The position numbers and the translations under genes are program-made. The notes below the pieces were generated by a model that ran no database searches, had not been told where the DNA came from, and saw nothing but the letters and a program-made list of their open reading frames with translations. Positions 19,128 through 24,846 of a stretch of 25,326 bases of DNA are shown here, piece by piece. The stretch comes from a virus: the IMG/VR virus record IMGVR_UViG_3300032241_001329, positions 1 to 25,326 of that record; one strand, given 5' to 3'. Positions within the stretch are counted from its first letter, which is position 1, and each line of letters begins with the position of its first letter.

Positions 19128-19414
19128 TTGTACACCGCCACGACTTGACCGTCAAGGCCGATGCCGGCGGCGTTGCGGAGACCGCCTTCGCCTTCCCAGA
19201 TGCAATAGATGTGGATTGCGCCGGTTTCGCAGTTCACGTGGTTGGTCATTGAGACAATGACGCCTTCGGTGGTTCCGGTGTAGTTGCCCTTCATGTCGAA
19301 GTGCTTGACCACGATGAACTTGCCGACCTCAAGGATCGCTCGTCCGTGTCCCTTGTAGAAGTCCTTGTAGAAGGTCTTCCCTTCGTGGTGCTTGGTGTCT
19401 TGGGTGATGGTCAC
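19124..19414 (-). CDS. hypothetical beta-rich protein, 96 aa
   Basis: GTG 19414 has AAGGGAACAGAA upstream, the leader word AACTGACG (19429-19436) and a promoter (19457-19485), so the start is well supported. The product is beta-rich and basic at the start (KFIVVKHFDMKGNYTGTTEG, GAIHIYCIWEGEGGLRNAAG), with a possible Gly-rich loop. No family recognised. First gene of the four-gene leftward run that includes the MGLDQYAY protein. Confidence 0.74.
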   Translation of the reverse strand: MTITQDTKHHEGKTFYKDFYKGHGRAILEVGKFIVVKHFDMKGNYTGTTEGVIVSMTNHVNCETGAIHIYCIWEGEGGLRNAAGIGLDGQVVAVYK

Positions 19415-19456
19415 TTCTCTGTTCCCTTCGTCAGTTGGTTCGTGTGTTGCAAATAC

Positions 19457-19485
19457 ATTGTGACAGACAGTTGTGACGCCGTCAA
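19457..19485 (-). promoter_or_regulatory. sigma70-like promoter, CAACCGT spacer class (CAACTGT)
   Basis: TTGACG (19480-19485), 17-base spacer, CACAAT (19457-19462) on the minus strand; spacer CAACTGT at positions 7-13. It overlaps the end of the upstream gene region. Confidence 0.84.
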
Positions 19486-19494
19486 GTCAATGAC

Positions 19495-19941
19495 TTAGAA
19501 CCACTCGCTCTGGCGCGCGTTCCAATCATTATTGGGCAACTGCTCTCCGACATTACCGAACCAGATACAGGCAACTGCCGTGTGCTGCTCGCCGTTGTAG
19601 GTCACATCGCACTCTTGAATGGTGTAGCCCGCGTTGCTCTCCATCTTCAGCATTGAGATTACGCGGTCACTCATCGGCAACTCATAGAGTTCACCGATTG
19701 TCTCTTCACTCATGTTTCCTGTCTCAACGAGATAGGGGTAAACGCGGTGCTCTCGTCCGTAGTGCAAGCGCGCGCCCTTCATGGTGACGATGCCGAGGTC
19801 TTCGATGATCTCGTCCTCAATCCAATCGTGCAGGCGTTGTCCCTTGCGGAGTGTGCCGTAGGCGAAGAACAGGATTGTTGGCATCTGTTCTGCCGCGACT
19901 TCGGCTCCGATGGTGTTCTGGTCAGTTGGGGTAGTTGTCAT
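19495..19941 (-). CDS. gamma-glutamylcyclotransferase-like (AIG2/GGCT) protein
   Basis: ILFFAYGTLRKG (23-34 from the ATG at 19941) is the signature N-terminal strand and glycine-rich loop of the gamma-glutamylcyclotransferase fold. KMESNAGYTIQE contains E101 where the catalytic glutamate of the family lies. Such enzymes release 5-oxoproline from gamma-glutamyl amines or peptides. I give ATG 19941, which would be essentially leaderless. ATG 19884, just before PTILFFAYGTLRKG, gives a 129-aa protein closer to the usual size. The leader word AACTGACCA (19919-19927) lies between the two. Relevant to the amidoligase elsewhere in the window. Confidence 0.86.
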   Translation of the reverse strand: MTTTPTDQNTIGAEVAAEQMPTILFFAYGTLRKGQRLHDWIEDEIIEDLGIVTMKGARLHYGREHRVYPYLVETGNMSEETIGELYELPMSDRVISMLKMESNAGYTIQECDVTYNGEQHTAVACIWFGNVGEQLPNNDWNARQSEWF

Positions 19942-19948
19942 GGCCGAC

Positions 19949-19977
19949 ATGATACAGAGCCGTTCGTCGGGCGTCAA
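19949..19977 (-). promoter_or_regulatory. sigma70-like promoter for the cyclotransferase-like gene
   Basis: TTGACG (19972-19977), 17-base spacer, TATCAT (19949-19954) on the minus strand, diverging from the promoter at 19999 with 21 bases between -35 boxes. Confidence 0.82.
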
Positions 19978-19998
19978 ATCGAGTTGCCACTCATTGAC

Positions 19999-20027
19999 TT
20001 GACAAGTGCGGACTTATGACCGATAAT
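19999..20027 (+). promoter_or_regulatory. sigma70-like promoter, ACTTATG spacer class
   Basis: TTGACA (19999-20004), 17-base spacer, GATAAT (20022-20027); spacer ACTTATG at positions 8-14 as in the leftward promoter at 3625-3653. Shares TTGACAAGTGCG with the promoter at 21510. Confidence 0.86.
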
Positions 20028-20071
20028 ACGCGCCACTCACCCGACAAGTGGTGACGAGTGCGGAGGCGAAG

Positions 20072-20290
20072 ATGGGCGGCAAGGCAAGTGCAGTGAAGGT
20101 GGTCTTCATGGATCACATAGCGGTCGCGGTATTGCAAGACACAACGGAGCCGGTGTCGTGGCTCACGCGCAATAGTTATGTGCTGCTCGGTGACGTTCGG
20201 TTTGAGCCACGCGTCATCACCGTTCCCGTCCGTCACTTGTTGAGTGGCATGACGAGCCTCGCGAAGATTGTGACGATGGACTTGGAGTGA
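20072..20290 (+). CDS. small hypothetical protein, 72 aa
   Basis: ATG 20072 follows GCGGAGGCGAAG, a clear ribosome-binding site; an earlier GTG at 20048 lacks one. The leader here lacks AACTGACCA, an exception among first genes. The product (GGKASAVKVVFMDHIAVAVL, TRNSYVLLGDVRFEPRVITV) is beta-rich and fairly hydrophobic, but with no membrane span. No family recognised. It ends 1 base before the -35 of the next promoter. Confidence 0.7.
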   Translation: MGGKASAVKVVFMDHIAVAVLQDTTEPVSWLTRNSYVLLGDVRFEPRVITVPVRHLLSGMTSLAKIVTMDLE

Positions 20291-20291
20291 C

Positions 20292-20320
20292 TTGACTTCA
20301 CCACTTATCTGCGCGATAAT
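20292..20320 (+). promoter_or_regulatory. sigma70-like promoter, ACTTAT spacer class
   Basis: TTGACT (20292-20297), 17-base spacer with CACTTATC, GATAAT (20315-20320). Leader word AACTGACCA at 20335-20343. Confidence 0.83.
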
Positions 20321-20359
20321 AATCGGGCAATAGAAACTGACCATGAGAGAGGAACCTCT

Positions 20360-20671
20360 ATGAACATGAAACCGACGCTGGCCAACATCGAAGTTATGGC
20401 AGAGCGATTGGGCGCAACCGTTGAGTTCAGTTGGAGCGCGGTTGAGGCTCCTGTCGGTAAGGTCTGGGCCGCAACCCTGTCGCACAGTCTCGGACTTGAG
20501 AACGAAGTGGATTGGTCTGACGATAGGCGCACCATCACCGCACAGTTGCGACGGTCATACAAGTCGGTGCTTGAGGACATGACCTATCAAGAGGAACAAG
20601 GCGAGTGGGACGACTGCGACGACCCTGACTGCGAGTTCGATGGTTGCCCGATGTATGAGGTGACGCGATGA
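20360..20671 (+). CDS. tandem-duplicated small protein with cysteine-rich end, first copy (103 aa)
   Basis: The sequence begins MNMKPTLANIEVMAERLGAT and ends with WDDCDDPDCEFDGCP, a cysteine/aspartate cluster that could bind a metal. The second copy follows at 20668. N-terminal helix with AERLGATV recalls small helical proteins; no family recognised. ATG 20360 follows GAGAGGAACCTCT and the promoter/leader set; an in-frame ATG 20366 is also possible. The stop overlaps the next start in ATGA. Confidence 0.8.
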   Translation: MNMKPTLANIEVMAERLGATVEFSWSAVEAPVGKVWAATLSHSLGLENEVDWSDDRRTITAQLRRSYKSVLEDMTYQEEQGEWDDCDDPDCEFDGCPMYEVTR

Positions 20672-20967
20672 ACATGACGCCAACCTTGTCAAACATTCGT
20701 CGCATGGCCGAACGACTTGGGGCGACGGTAGATACCGAGCGCGGTTGTGTGGTCGTGGCCCCTGTCGGCAAGCGATGGGAAATCAACGGTGGACACACGA
20801 TTGACGTCAACGACTTTGACCCTTGGGTATGGCACTCAAAGGAAGGATACCGTTGGGCCCTTGAGGGCATGAAGTATCAAGAGGGGAAGGGTTGGCTCGA
20901 CTGCGCCGATCCGAAATGCGATTGGGTGGGTTGTCCGGTGGGTAATGCCAATCTCGGCTACGCCTAA
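20668..20967 (+). CDS. tandem-duplicated small protein, second copy (99 aa)
   Basis: This is a clear paralog of the preceding gene: MNMTPTLSNIRRMAERLGAT against MNMKPTLANIEVMAERLGAT, and the ending WLDCADPKCDWVGCP against WDDCDDPDCEFDGCP. The middle has diverged and carries DPWVWHSKEGYRWALEGMKYQE. Sharing of the terminal cysteine pattern implies the metal or disulfide site is functionally kept. ATGA overlap with the first copy suggests one transcript. Confidence 0.8.
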   Translation: MNMTPTLSNIRRMAERLGATVDTERGCVVVAPVGKRWEINGGHTIDVNDFDPWVWHSKEGYRWALEGMKYQEGKGWLDCADPKCDWVGCPVGNANLGYA

Positions 20968-20970
20968 GAC

Positions 20971-21000
20971 TTGACGAGCGTCACACCTATCGGCCATACT
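20971..21000 (+). promoter_or_regulatory. sigma70-like promoter
   Basis: TTGACG (20971-20976), 18-base spacer, CATACT (20995-21000), just past the previous stop. A variant leader word CACTGACTA (21018-21026) follows before ATG 21046. Confidence 0.72.
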
Positions 21001-21045
21001 AAATACATGGCAACGACCACTGACTACGAAGTGACAGGAACGAAG

Positions 21046-21273
21046 ATGATCACCATTCACATTCGCCCGCAGTCTGGCAAGTACGCGATTGTTCTCCTTG
21101 ACCCGCACAGCGATCAGGAAGACACGATTGCCAATCAGTTCGCATCGAAGGCGGACGCTGAAGCGTTCGTGACCGAACACATCGGCCAGATTGTTGAGAG
21201 CAACCGCCACCCTATCGGCGGCACTCTCCACTCTGTCAAGTGTGAGAACCCTCTCAACTTCCTCTACAACTAA
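21046..21273 (+). CDS. small PHSD-motif protein, first copy, 75 aa
   Basis: ATG 21046 follows ACAGGAACGAAG; an ATG at 21007 would be leaderless. The core YAIVLLDPHSDQEDTIANQF then ASKADAEAFVTEHIGQIVES is a beta-alpha segment that is repeated in the next gene (FVVILDDPHSD...FASYDEAEDYM). Function unknown. The DPHSD motif may mark a binding loop. The stop overlaps the AACTGACCA leader word of the next gene. Confidence 0.76.
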   Translation: MITIHIRPQSGKYAIVLLDPHSDQEDTIANQFASKADAEAFVTEHIGQIVESNRHPIGGTLHSVKCENPLNFLYN

Positions 21274-21297
21274 CTGACCACAGAAAGAAGGAACACC

Positions 21298-21513
21298 ATG
21301 ACCACCGACCTGACTACCTTGTTGCACATTGAGCGACGCCTCTCGCAGTTCGTCGTAATCCTTGATGACCCGCACAGCGACGGGGACACCGAACTCGATG
21401 GGCCGTTCGCCTCTTACGACGAGGCCGAAGACTACATGACCGACATGACGAGTGACGAGATCGCCGACATTCTCGCGGACGTGTTCTCTAAGCACTACGA
21501 AGGTTCCATTTGA
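21298..21513 (+). CDS. small PHSD-motif protein, second copy, 71 aa
   Basis: ATG 21298 has GAAAGAAGGAACACC and the leader word AACTGACCA (21272-21280), yet no promoter is visible between it and the previous gene. The sequence LSQFVVILDDPHSDGDTELD and PFASYDEAEDYMTDMTSDEI resembles the preceding gene, so the pair is a tandem duplication. The acidic C-terminal helix (DEIADILADVFSKHYEG) differs. Function unknown. Confidence 0.76.
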   Translation: MTTDLTTLLHIERRLSQFVVILDDPHSDGDTELDGPFASYDEAEDYMTDMTSDEIADILADVFSKHYEGSI

Positions 21514-21539
21514 CAAGTGCGCCACTTATGGCCCATACT
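21510..21539 (+). promoter_or_regulatory. sigma70-like promoter, ACTTATG spacer class
   Basis: TTGACA (21510-21515), 18-base spacer with CACTTATGG, CATACT (21534-21539). It overlaps the end of the preceding gene. Leader word AACTGACCA at 21552-21560. Confidence 0.83.
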
Positions 21540-21573
21540 TATCTCAATGACAACTGACCAGAGAAAGGCAGAC

Positions 21574-21855
21574 ATGACCTACACACCTACCGCCACCATC
21601 GAAGCCCGAGAAGACGAGATTGTTGTTCGGACGATTTGGAGTGGGCCCAACCTTGACCGCACGGACGGACACGCGTGGGCGTTCTCAGACCGCAGCATGC
21701 CTCTCGCGAAGCGTCTTGTGCGCGCCATCGAAGCAGGGGCCGCGTTCGGAACTCCCGAACTCCGCACTGATGCTCGGGGTAAGACTTACGTGACTGCCGA
21801 CCCTAAAGTGTTCGGGCGCAAGGCCAACGCCGACCTCCGCCGGTTGGGGTTCTAA
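21574..21855 (+). CDS. hypothetical protein, 93 aa
   Basis: ATG 21574 is preceded by GAGAAAGGCAGAC, the leader word and the promoter, which rule out an upstream in-frame start. The protein is beta-rich at first (TATIEAREDEIVVRTIWSGP), then helical and basic (PLAKRLVRAIEAGAAFG, KANADLRRLGF). No family recognised. The next promoter starts 7 bases after its stop. Confidence 0.76.
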   Translation: MTYTPTATIEAREDEIVVRTIWSGPNLDRTDGHAWAFSDRSMPLAKRLVRAIEAGAAFGTPELRTDARGKTYVTADPKVFGRKANADLRRLGF

Positions 21856-21861
21856 CTCGGT

Positions 21862-21890
21862 TTGACGGCGTTGCTGCCGTTATGTAAGAT
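21862..21890 (+). promoter_or_regulatory. sigma70-like promoter, partial CAACCGT match
   Basis: TTGACG (21862-21867), 17-base spacer with CTGCCGT at positions 7-13 (partial match to the class), TAAGAT (21885-21890). Leader word AACTGACCA at 21903-21911. Confidence 0.8.
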
Positions 21891-21927
21891 GTAAGTAGTA
21901 GCAACTGACCACGAGAAGGAGAAACAA

Positions 21928-22491
21928 ATGGCCCGAAGTTCATACATGGGATACAGCGGCTCAGGCGGAATGTGGGAAGCGCGAGCCGAGAAGCGTCGCG
22001 AACTTGACTACGAGTGGGAAGTGGAGCAGCGTCTCCAACGCCAGCACGATGCTTTGATGGCGCGCAAGAAGCGTCCCGCAACCGACAAGCAGATCGCTCT
22101 GTTCCTCAAGTTGGCCGCCACTCGCACTACAACGGCGGTTGATAAGAACGGTGGAGCGTGGCAACCTGCCATTGACAGGGTTGCGCTGCGGTTGGCGAAC
22201 GAAGAGAACTACCGTCCGCGCGACCTCTGGATTAGCCATGTCATTGGCCTACTGAAGGGCGAAGAGAGCGCGCCGAAGGTTGCTGACGCACCCGCAGTTG
22301 TGCCGACCGCAGTTGCAACGACGGGTGACGCGCCTACCGAGAAGCAGACGAACTTCGTAAAGGTTCTTCTCCGCAAGCACGAAGTCAGTGAAGAGGTTCT
22401 GGCAACTGTCGAAGAGGCACTCTTGACGAAGGCGGGCGCATCGGCCTTGATCGGTCTTCTCAAGTCCATGCCTCTCAAGGTGTCGGCCTGA
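21928..22491 (+). CDS. phage protein with two T-x-K-Q helical modules, 187 aa
   Basis: A glycine/serine-rich N terminus (MARSSYMGYSGSGGMWEAR) and charged helix (KRRELDYEWEVEQRLQRQHD) precede two related modules, ATDKQIALFLKLAATR (about 51-66) and PTEKQTNFVKVLLRKHEV... with KAGASALIGLLKSMP (about 136-182). The T-x-KQ...AS-x-LI-x-L pattern is a small helical module found at the ends of many phage proteins, sometimes linked to single-stranded DNA or replication functions, though I cannot assign one. An alanine/proline-rich linker (VADAPAVVPTAVATTG) joins them. It overlaps the next gene in TGATG. Confidence 0.83.
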   Translation: MARSSYMGYSGSGGMWEARAEKRRELDYEWEVEQRLQRQHDALMARKKRPATDKQIALFLKLAATRTTTAVDKNGGAWQPAIDRVALRLANEENYRPRDLWISHVIGLLKGEESAPKVADAPAVVPTAVATTGDAPTEKQTNFVKVLLRKHEVSEEVLATVEEALLTKAGASALIGLLKSMPLKVSA

Positions 22492-22901
22492 TGTTCTTTC
22501 CGTTCCTCAAGTGTCCGTGTCGGGGGAAGCGATGCAACCTGAGCATCTGCTCTCCCCTGCACGGCAAGAGGTCGGGATACACGAAGAACCATTGTCGGTG
22601 TGAGGACTGCCTCACGGCCAACCGCCTCTACTTGAGGGACTACAACTCCCGCAGAGACGCGCACAAGGGCGACCCTCTCAAGCATGATCGGATCGGAACT
22701 CGATGCGACTGCGGCAATCCTATCTGCCGCCTATCGGTCAATGACGAGCGACACGGAACCATCGCCGGTCACAAGTGCAAGTGTGTCTGTGCGCCATGCC
22801 GTAGGGCGGCCGCCGACTACAAGAACGCCCTACGCGGTGTCACCCTGTCACCGGATCGCCCGATGAACTTGACGGGGCGACAACCGTTAGGTAATCTGTA
22901 A
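22491..22901 (+). CDS. cysteine-rich protein with two H-G...C-x-C-x2-C repeats, 136 aa
   Basis: Two copies of an HG-x3-G-Y/H...C-x-C-x2-C-x2-A pattern are visible: HGKRSGYTKNHCRCEDCLTA (24-43) and HGTIAGHKCKCVCAPCRRAA (87-106), each followed by an aromatic helix (YLRDYN, YKNAL). This motif is common in actinobacteriophage proteins and looks like a zinc-binding unit. An additional CPCRGKRC...C occurs at the N terminus. Function unknown, probably nucleic-acid binding. Coupled to the upstream gene by TGATG. The next promoter lies inside its 3' end. Confidence 0.83.
   Translation: MFFPFLKCPCRGKRCNLSICSPLHGKRSGYTKNHCRCEDCLTANRLYLRDYNSRRDAHKGDPLKHDRIGTRCDCGNPICRLSVNDERHGTIAGHKCKCVCAPCRRAAADYKNALRGVTLSPDRPMNLTGRQPLGNL
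22869..22897 (+). promoter_or_regulatory. sigma70-like promoter, CAACCGT spacer class, inside a gene end
   Basis: TTGACG (22869-22874), 17-base spacer with CAACCGT at positions 7-13, TAATCT (22892-22897). It lies in the last codons of the preceding gene. Leader word AACTGACTA at 22904-22912. Confidence 0.84.
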
Positions 22902-22925
22902 GCAACTGACTAGAAAGAGGCAGAC

Positions 22926-23093
22926 ATGGAACACGATTGCTACAAGGAACTCCCCGACGCTGATGCGACGTGGTTGTGCGGCGTGGACGAAATGACTTGC
23001 TCGTGCGGCAGGGAGTTCTACATCGAGCACGTGGAAGACTACGCACCGTCCGGATACGGAATGGTGATGATGAACACATGGTTTGACGTATGA
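22926..23093 (+). CDS. small cysteine-containing protein, 55 aa
   Basis: ATG 22926 follows GAAAGAGGCAGAC and the leader word. The protein contains TWLCGVDEMTCSCGREF, with a C-x-C and an earlier cysteine, then aromatic and acidic residues (YIEHVEDYAPSGYGM). The C-x-C-G resembles half of a zinc site, seen also in the gene at 3369-3587 (CHVKATCSCG). Below the usual size cut-off. It overlaps the next gene in ATGA. Confidence 0.75.
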   Translation: MEHDCYKELPDADATWLCGVDEMTCSCGREFYIEHVEDYAPSGYGMVMMNTWFDV

Positions 23094-23371
23094 GCCAGCA
23101 TGTCTTCACACGCGGCGAAGTTGTCGAGGTGATTGACGATTGGAACCTCTTCGCCGGTTGTTTCGGCATCGTCAAGAAAGTCACCGATACCGCCCTCTAC
23201 TTGCAGTTCGGTGTCGTGCGAAGCACGAACAACGGATTTGAGAATGGCCGCGACTTCATCTCGCAGATGGTCTGTAGCGCGAATGAGGTCGCACCAGCAA
23301 GCCCAGAACTCAACCCTCTCAAGTCACGGCCACACCGCAAGGGGTGGTACGTCGTGAACCTAGACCTATGA
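23090..23371 (+). CDS. SH3-like small protein, 93 aa
   Basis: The protein begins SQHVFTRGEVVEVIDDWNLF and continues AGCFGIVKKVTDTALYLQFG, the pattern of a KOW/SH3-like barrel (turn, GxV, glycine, then long beta strand). The C terminus is basic (KSRPHRKGWYVVNLDL). No named family. It overlaps the gene before it and the metallophosphoesterase after it, each by ATGA, so the three form a unit. Confidence 0.75.
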   Translation: MSQHVFTRGEVVEVIDDWNLFAGCFGIVKKVTDTALYLQFGVVRSTNNGFENGRDFISQMVCSANEVAPASPELNPLKSRPHRKGWYVVNLDL

Positions 23372-23964
23372 CTACCTTCTTCACGTCCGATCACCACTTC
23401 GGCCACCAGAACATTATTGCCTACACGAACCGTCCCTACGCGTCGGTGGACGAGATGAACCTTGACTTGATTGCACGACACAACTCAGTTGTCAAGCCCG
23501 ATGACGTCGTGTTCGTTCTCGGTGACGTCTGTATGGGGAAGTTAGATGACAGTCTCGCTCTGGTCTCTCTGCTGAACGGAACGAAGTATCTGATCCCCGG
23601 CAACCATGACCGCATGTTCGATGCCACCGGCGACAAGTATCGCAACGCGGCTGCGCGCTACACGGACGCAGGATTTGCCGACATTCTCAGTCTGGTGATT
23701 ACCGATACCTACTCCTTCGGTAAGACCACTCTGACCCATTTACCGCCCTCTGGGGACAGTAGAGAAGACGATCGGTTCACCTCTCTGCGCCCGCAGATGC
23801 CCGCACACGGACTACTCTTACACGGACACACACACGGCCTCTACCGCAAGAGTGGTCGGTGCATTGACGTCGGGGTAGATGCCAACAACGGCTATCCCTT
23901 GAGTGAGGCAGACGTCGCTGATCTTGCCGCGCTCGGAGACGTGGACGCCTCCCCGATTGCCTAG
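23368..23964 (+). CDS. calcineurin-like metallophosphoesterase
   Basis: All five motifs are present in this 198-aa protein: D8-x-H10 (SDHHFGH), GD53 (LGDVCMG), GN79H80D (PGNHDR), H124 (LTHLPP) and G-H154-x-H156 (HGHTHGLYR). Together they bind two metal ions and hydrolyse phosphoester bonds. Short phage and bacterial members of this family (beginning TxFxSDxHFGHxNII) act on unknown nucleotides or nucleic acids. ATG 23368 overlaps the upstream stop in ATGA. A host-directed or phage nucleotide-processing role is inferred only from family. Confidence 0.93.
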   Translation: MTTFFTSDHHFGHQNIIAYTNRPYASVDEMNLDLIARHNSVVKPDDVVFVLGDVCMGKLDDSLALVSLLNGTKYLIPGNHDRMFDATGDKYRNAAARYTDAGFADILSLVITDTYSFGKTTLTHLPPSGDSREDDRFTSLRPQMPAHGLLLHGHTHGLYRKSGRCIDVGVDANNGYPLSEADVADLAALGDVDASPIA

Positions 23965-24174
23965 TTAGGCAAGGTGCAGTTCACTCGCTTGACAGAAGAC
24001 CGAATGACGCTTGCCGTCAAACAGGACTTCGATGGGCCAGACAACATCACTCGTCACAACTCGGACAACCGTTCCATTGGCCTGAGCCGGAACGACATGA
24101 TCACCAAGGTAGTGCCGGATTTCCGTCACGGCATACACCCGTGCGCCCTCAGTAAGACCGTCTTCGATACTCAT
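23965..24174 (-). CDS. SH3-like small protein, 69 aa
   Basis: ATG 24174 has TGGAGGTAGCG upstream, a good ribosome-binding site. The sequence has EGARVYAVTEI, ANGTVVRVVTSDVVWPIEVL and FDGKRHSVFCQASEL, the alternating pattern of an SH3-like barrel. Its stop abuts that of the convergent metallophosphoesterase (TAG at 23962-23964, TAA at 23965-23967). A weak leftward promoter may lie around 24200-24230 (TTGTCG, 18 bases, TAGGGT). Function unknown. Confidence 0.74.
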   Translation of the reverse strand: MSIEDGLTEGARVYAVTEIRHYLGDHVVPAQANGTVVRVVTSDVVWPIEVLFDGKRHSVFCQASELHLA

Positions 24175-24330
24175 CGCTACCTCCAAGTGGCTTGACCGCG
24201 CCACCCTACACGCAATACCGCACACTCGACAAGGGGGCAGGACTATACGGGGGTAGAGTTAGTGAAATAGGGGTCAGAAAAAAATCTGGTTCCCACTCTG
24301 CCTTACTGTAGGGGGGTGGAGTAGGGTAAA

Positions 24331-24414
24331 GATTTCCGGAAGGGGTGAGGGGGGTCAGGCCGACCTTGATAATGATAAAAGCCCTTGAGATTTCTGGGGA
24401 TTTCCGGAAGGGGT
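24331..24414 (+). repeat. 16-bp direct repeat GATTTCCGGAAGGGGT, two copies
   Basis: Exact copies at 24331-24346 and 24399-24414, 68 bases apart start to start. Each contains the palindrome TTCCGGAA. Confidence 0.85.
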
Positions 24415-24420
24415 CTTTCA

Positions 24421-24457
24421 CATAGGGCGGGGTCACATGACCAGCCCCCCCCCTATG
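24421..24457. repeat. inverted repeat with a C9 tract
   Basis: CATAGGGCGGGG (24421-24432) pairs with the C9 tract plus CCTATG ending at 24457, with one C-C mismatch. Its centre is a separate palindrome, GGTCA-CA-TGACC (24431-24442). The C9 run (24445-24453) should be prone to slippage. Confidence 0.7.
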
Positions 24458-24526
24458 TCGCATCGTGTCGTAAGAACCTCTCTATTCTAGTGAAAACAAG
24501 GGGTTGTTGTTCCTCTTGTCGGTTGT

Positions 24527-24543
24527 CTAGCCCCCCCCCCTAG
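24527..24543. repeat. C10 tract flanked by CTAG on both sides
   Basis: CTAG (24527-24530), ten C residues (24531-24540) and TAG (24541-24543), where the last C completes a second CTAG. An unusual homopolymer for this genome. Confidence 0.7.
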
Positions 24544-24593
24544 CCTACTTGTAGAGAGGGATTTCACTAGAGATTGTGATGGGAGTGCGCTGT

Positions 24594-24718
24594 GATGGAT
24601 CGGGGTTTGTTCCTGTTGCGGTTTGATGGATCGGGTTTCGACGGTCGAGTGGGGGTGGGGGTAGGGGATTTCACTAGTGCGCGCACTTACCTGCTGCGCT
24701 GTGGGGTTGCGGTTTGAT
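24594..24718 (+). repeat. short direct repeats GATGGATCGGG and GTTGCGGTTTGAT
   Basis: GATGGATCGGG at 24594-24604 and 24625-24635; GTTGCGGTTTGAT at 24615-24627 and 24706-24718. They interleave with the G tracts and the nonamers. Confidence 0.75.
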
Positions 24719-24817
24719 AGCCCTTCCTTGTCGGGTGGCGGGTGTCCTGTTCCTCCATGTAGAGATGCAGAGCGTTCGGGGAGTATGGGGGCCATCGAAG
24801 AAATCTTGCAATAGGCC

Positions 24818-24846
24818 TTGACTTTGTGACAGGCATAGTGCATGAT
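24818..24846 (+). promoter_or_regulatory. sigma70-like promoter
   Basis: TTGACT (24818-24823), 17-base spacer, CATGAT (24841-24846). Shares TTGACTTTGTGACA with the promoter at 3962, but lacks the CAACCGT word. Leader word AACTGACCA at 24860-24868. Confidence 0.8.

Larger units (their letters stand above)
24260..24676. repeat. four ATTTCACTA nonamers in the non-coding region, in opposed pairs
   Basis: TAGTGAAAT at 24260-24268, TAGTGAAAA (one mismatch) at 24488-24496, ATTTCACTA at 24561-24569 and 24668-24676. The first two read one way and the last two the other. Confidence 0.75.

Noticed and set aside
20836-21525. 229-codon minus-strand frame
   Set aside because: Antisense to the tandem duplicate genes at 20668, 21046 and 21298, which have matching paralogs and expression signals.
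24206-24463. 85-codon minus-strand frame in the non-coding region
   Set aside because: Proline- and serine-rich composition produced by G tracts on the other strand; no ribosome-binding site and no family-like segment.
2140-24676. A restriction endonuclease partner for the methyltransferases
   Set aside because: No neighbouring gene shows a nuclease motif; the small zinc/SH3 proteins give no support.
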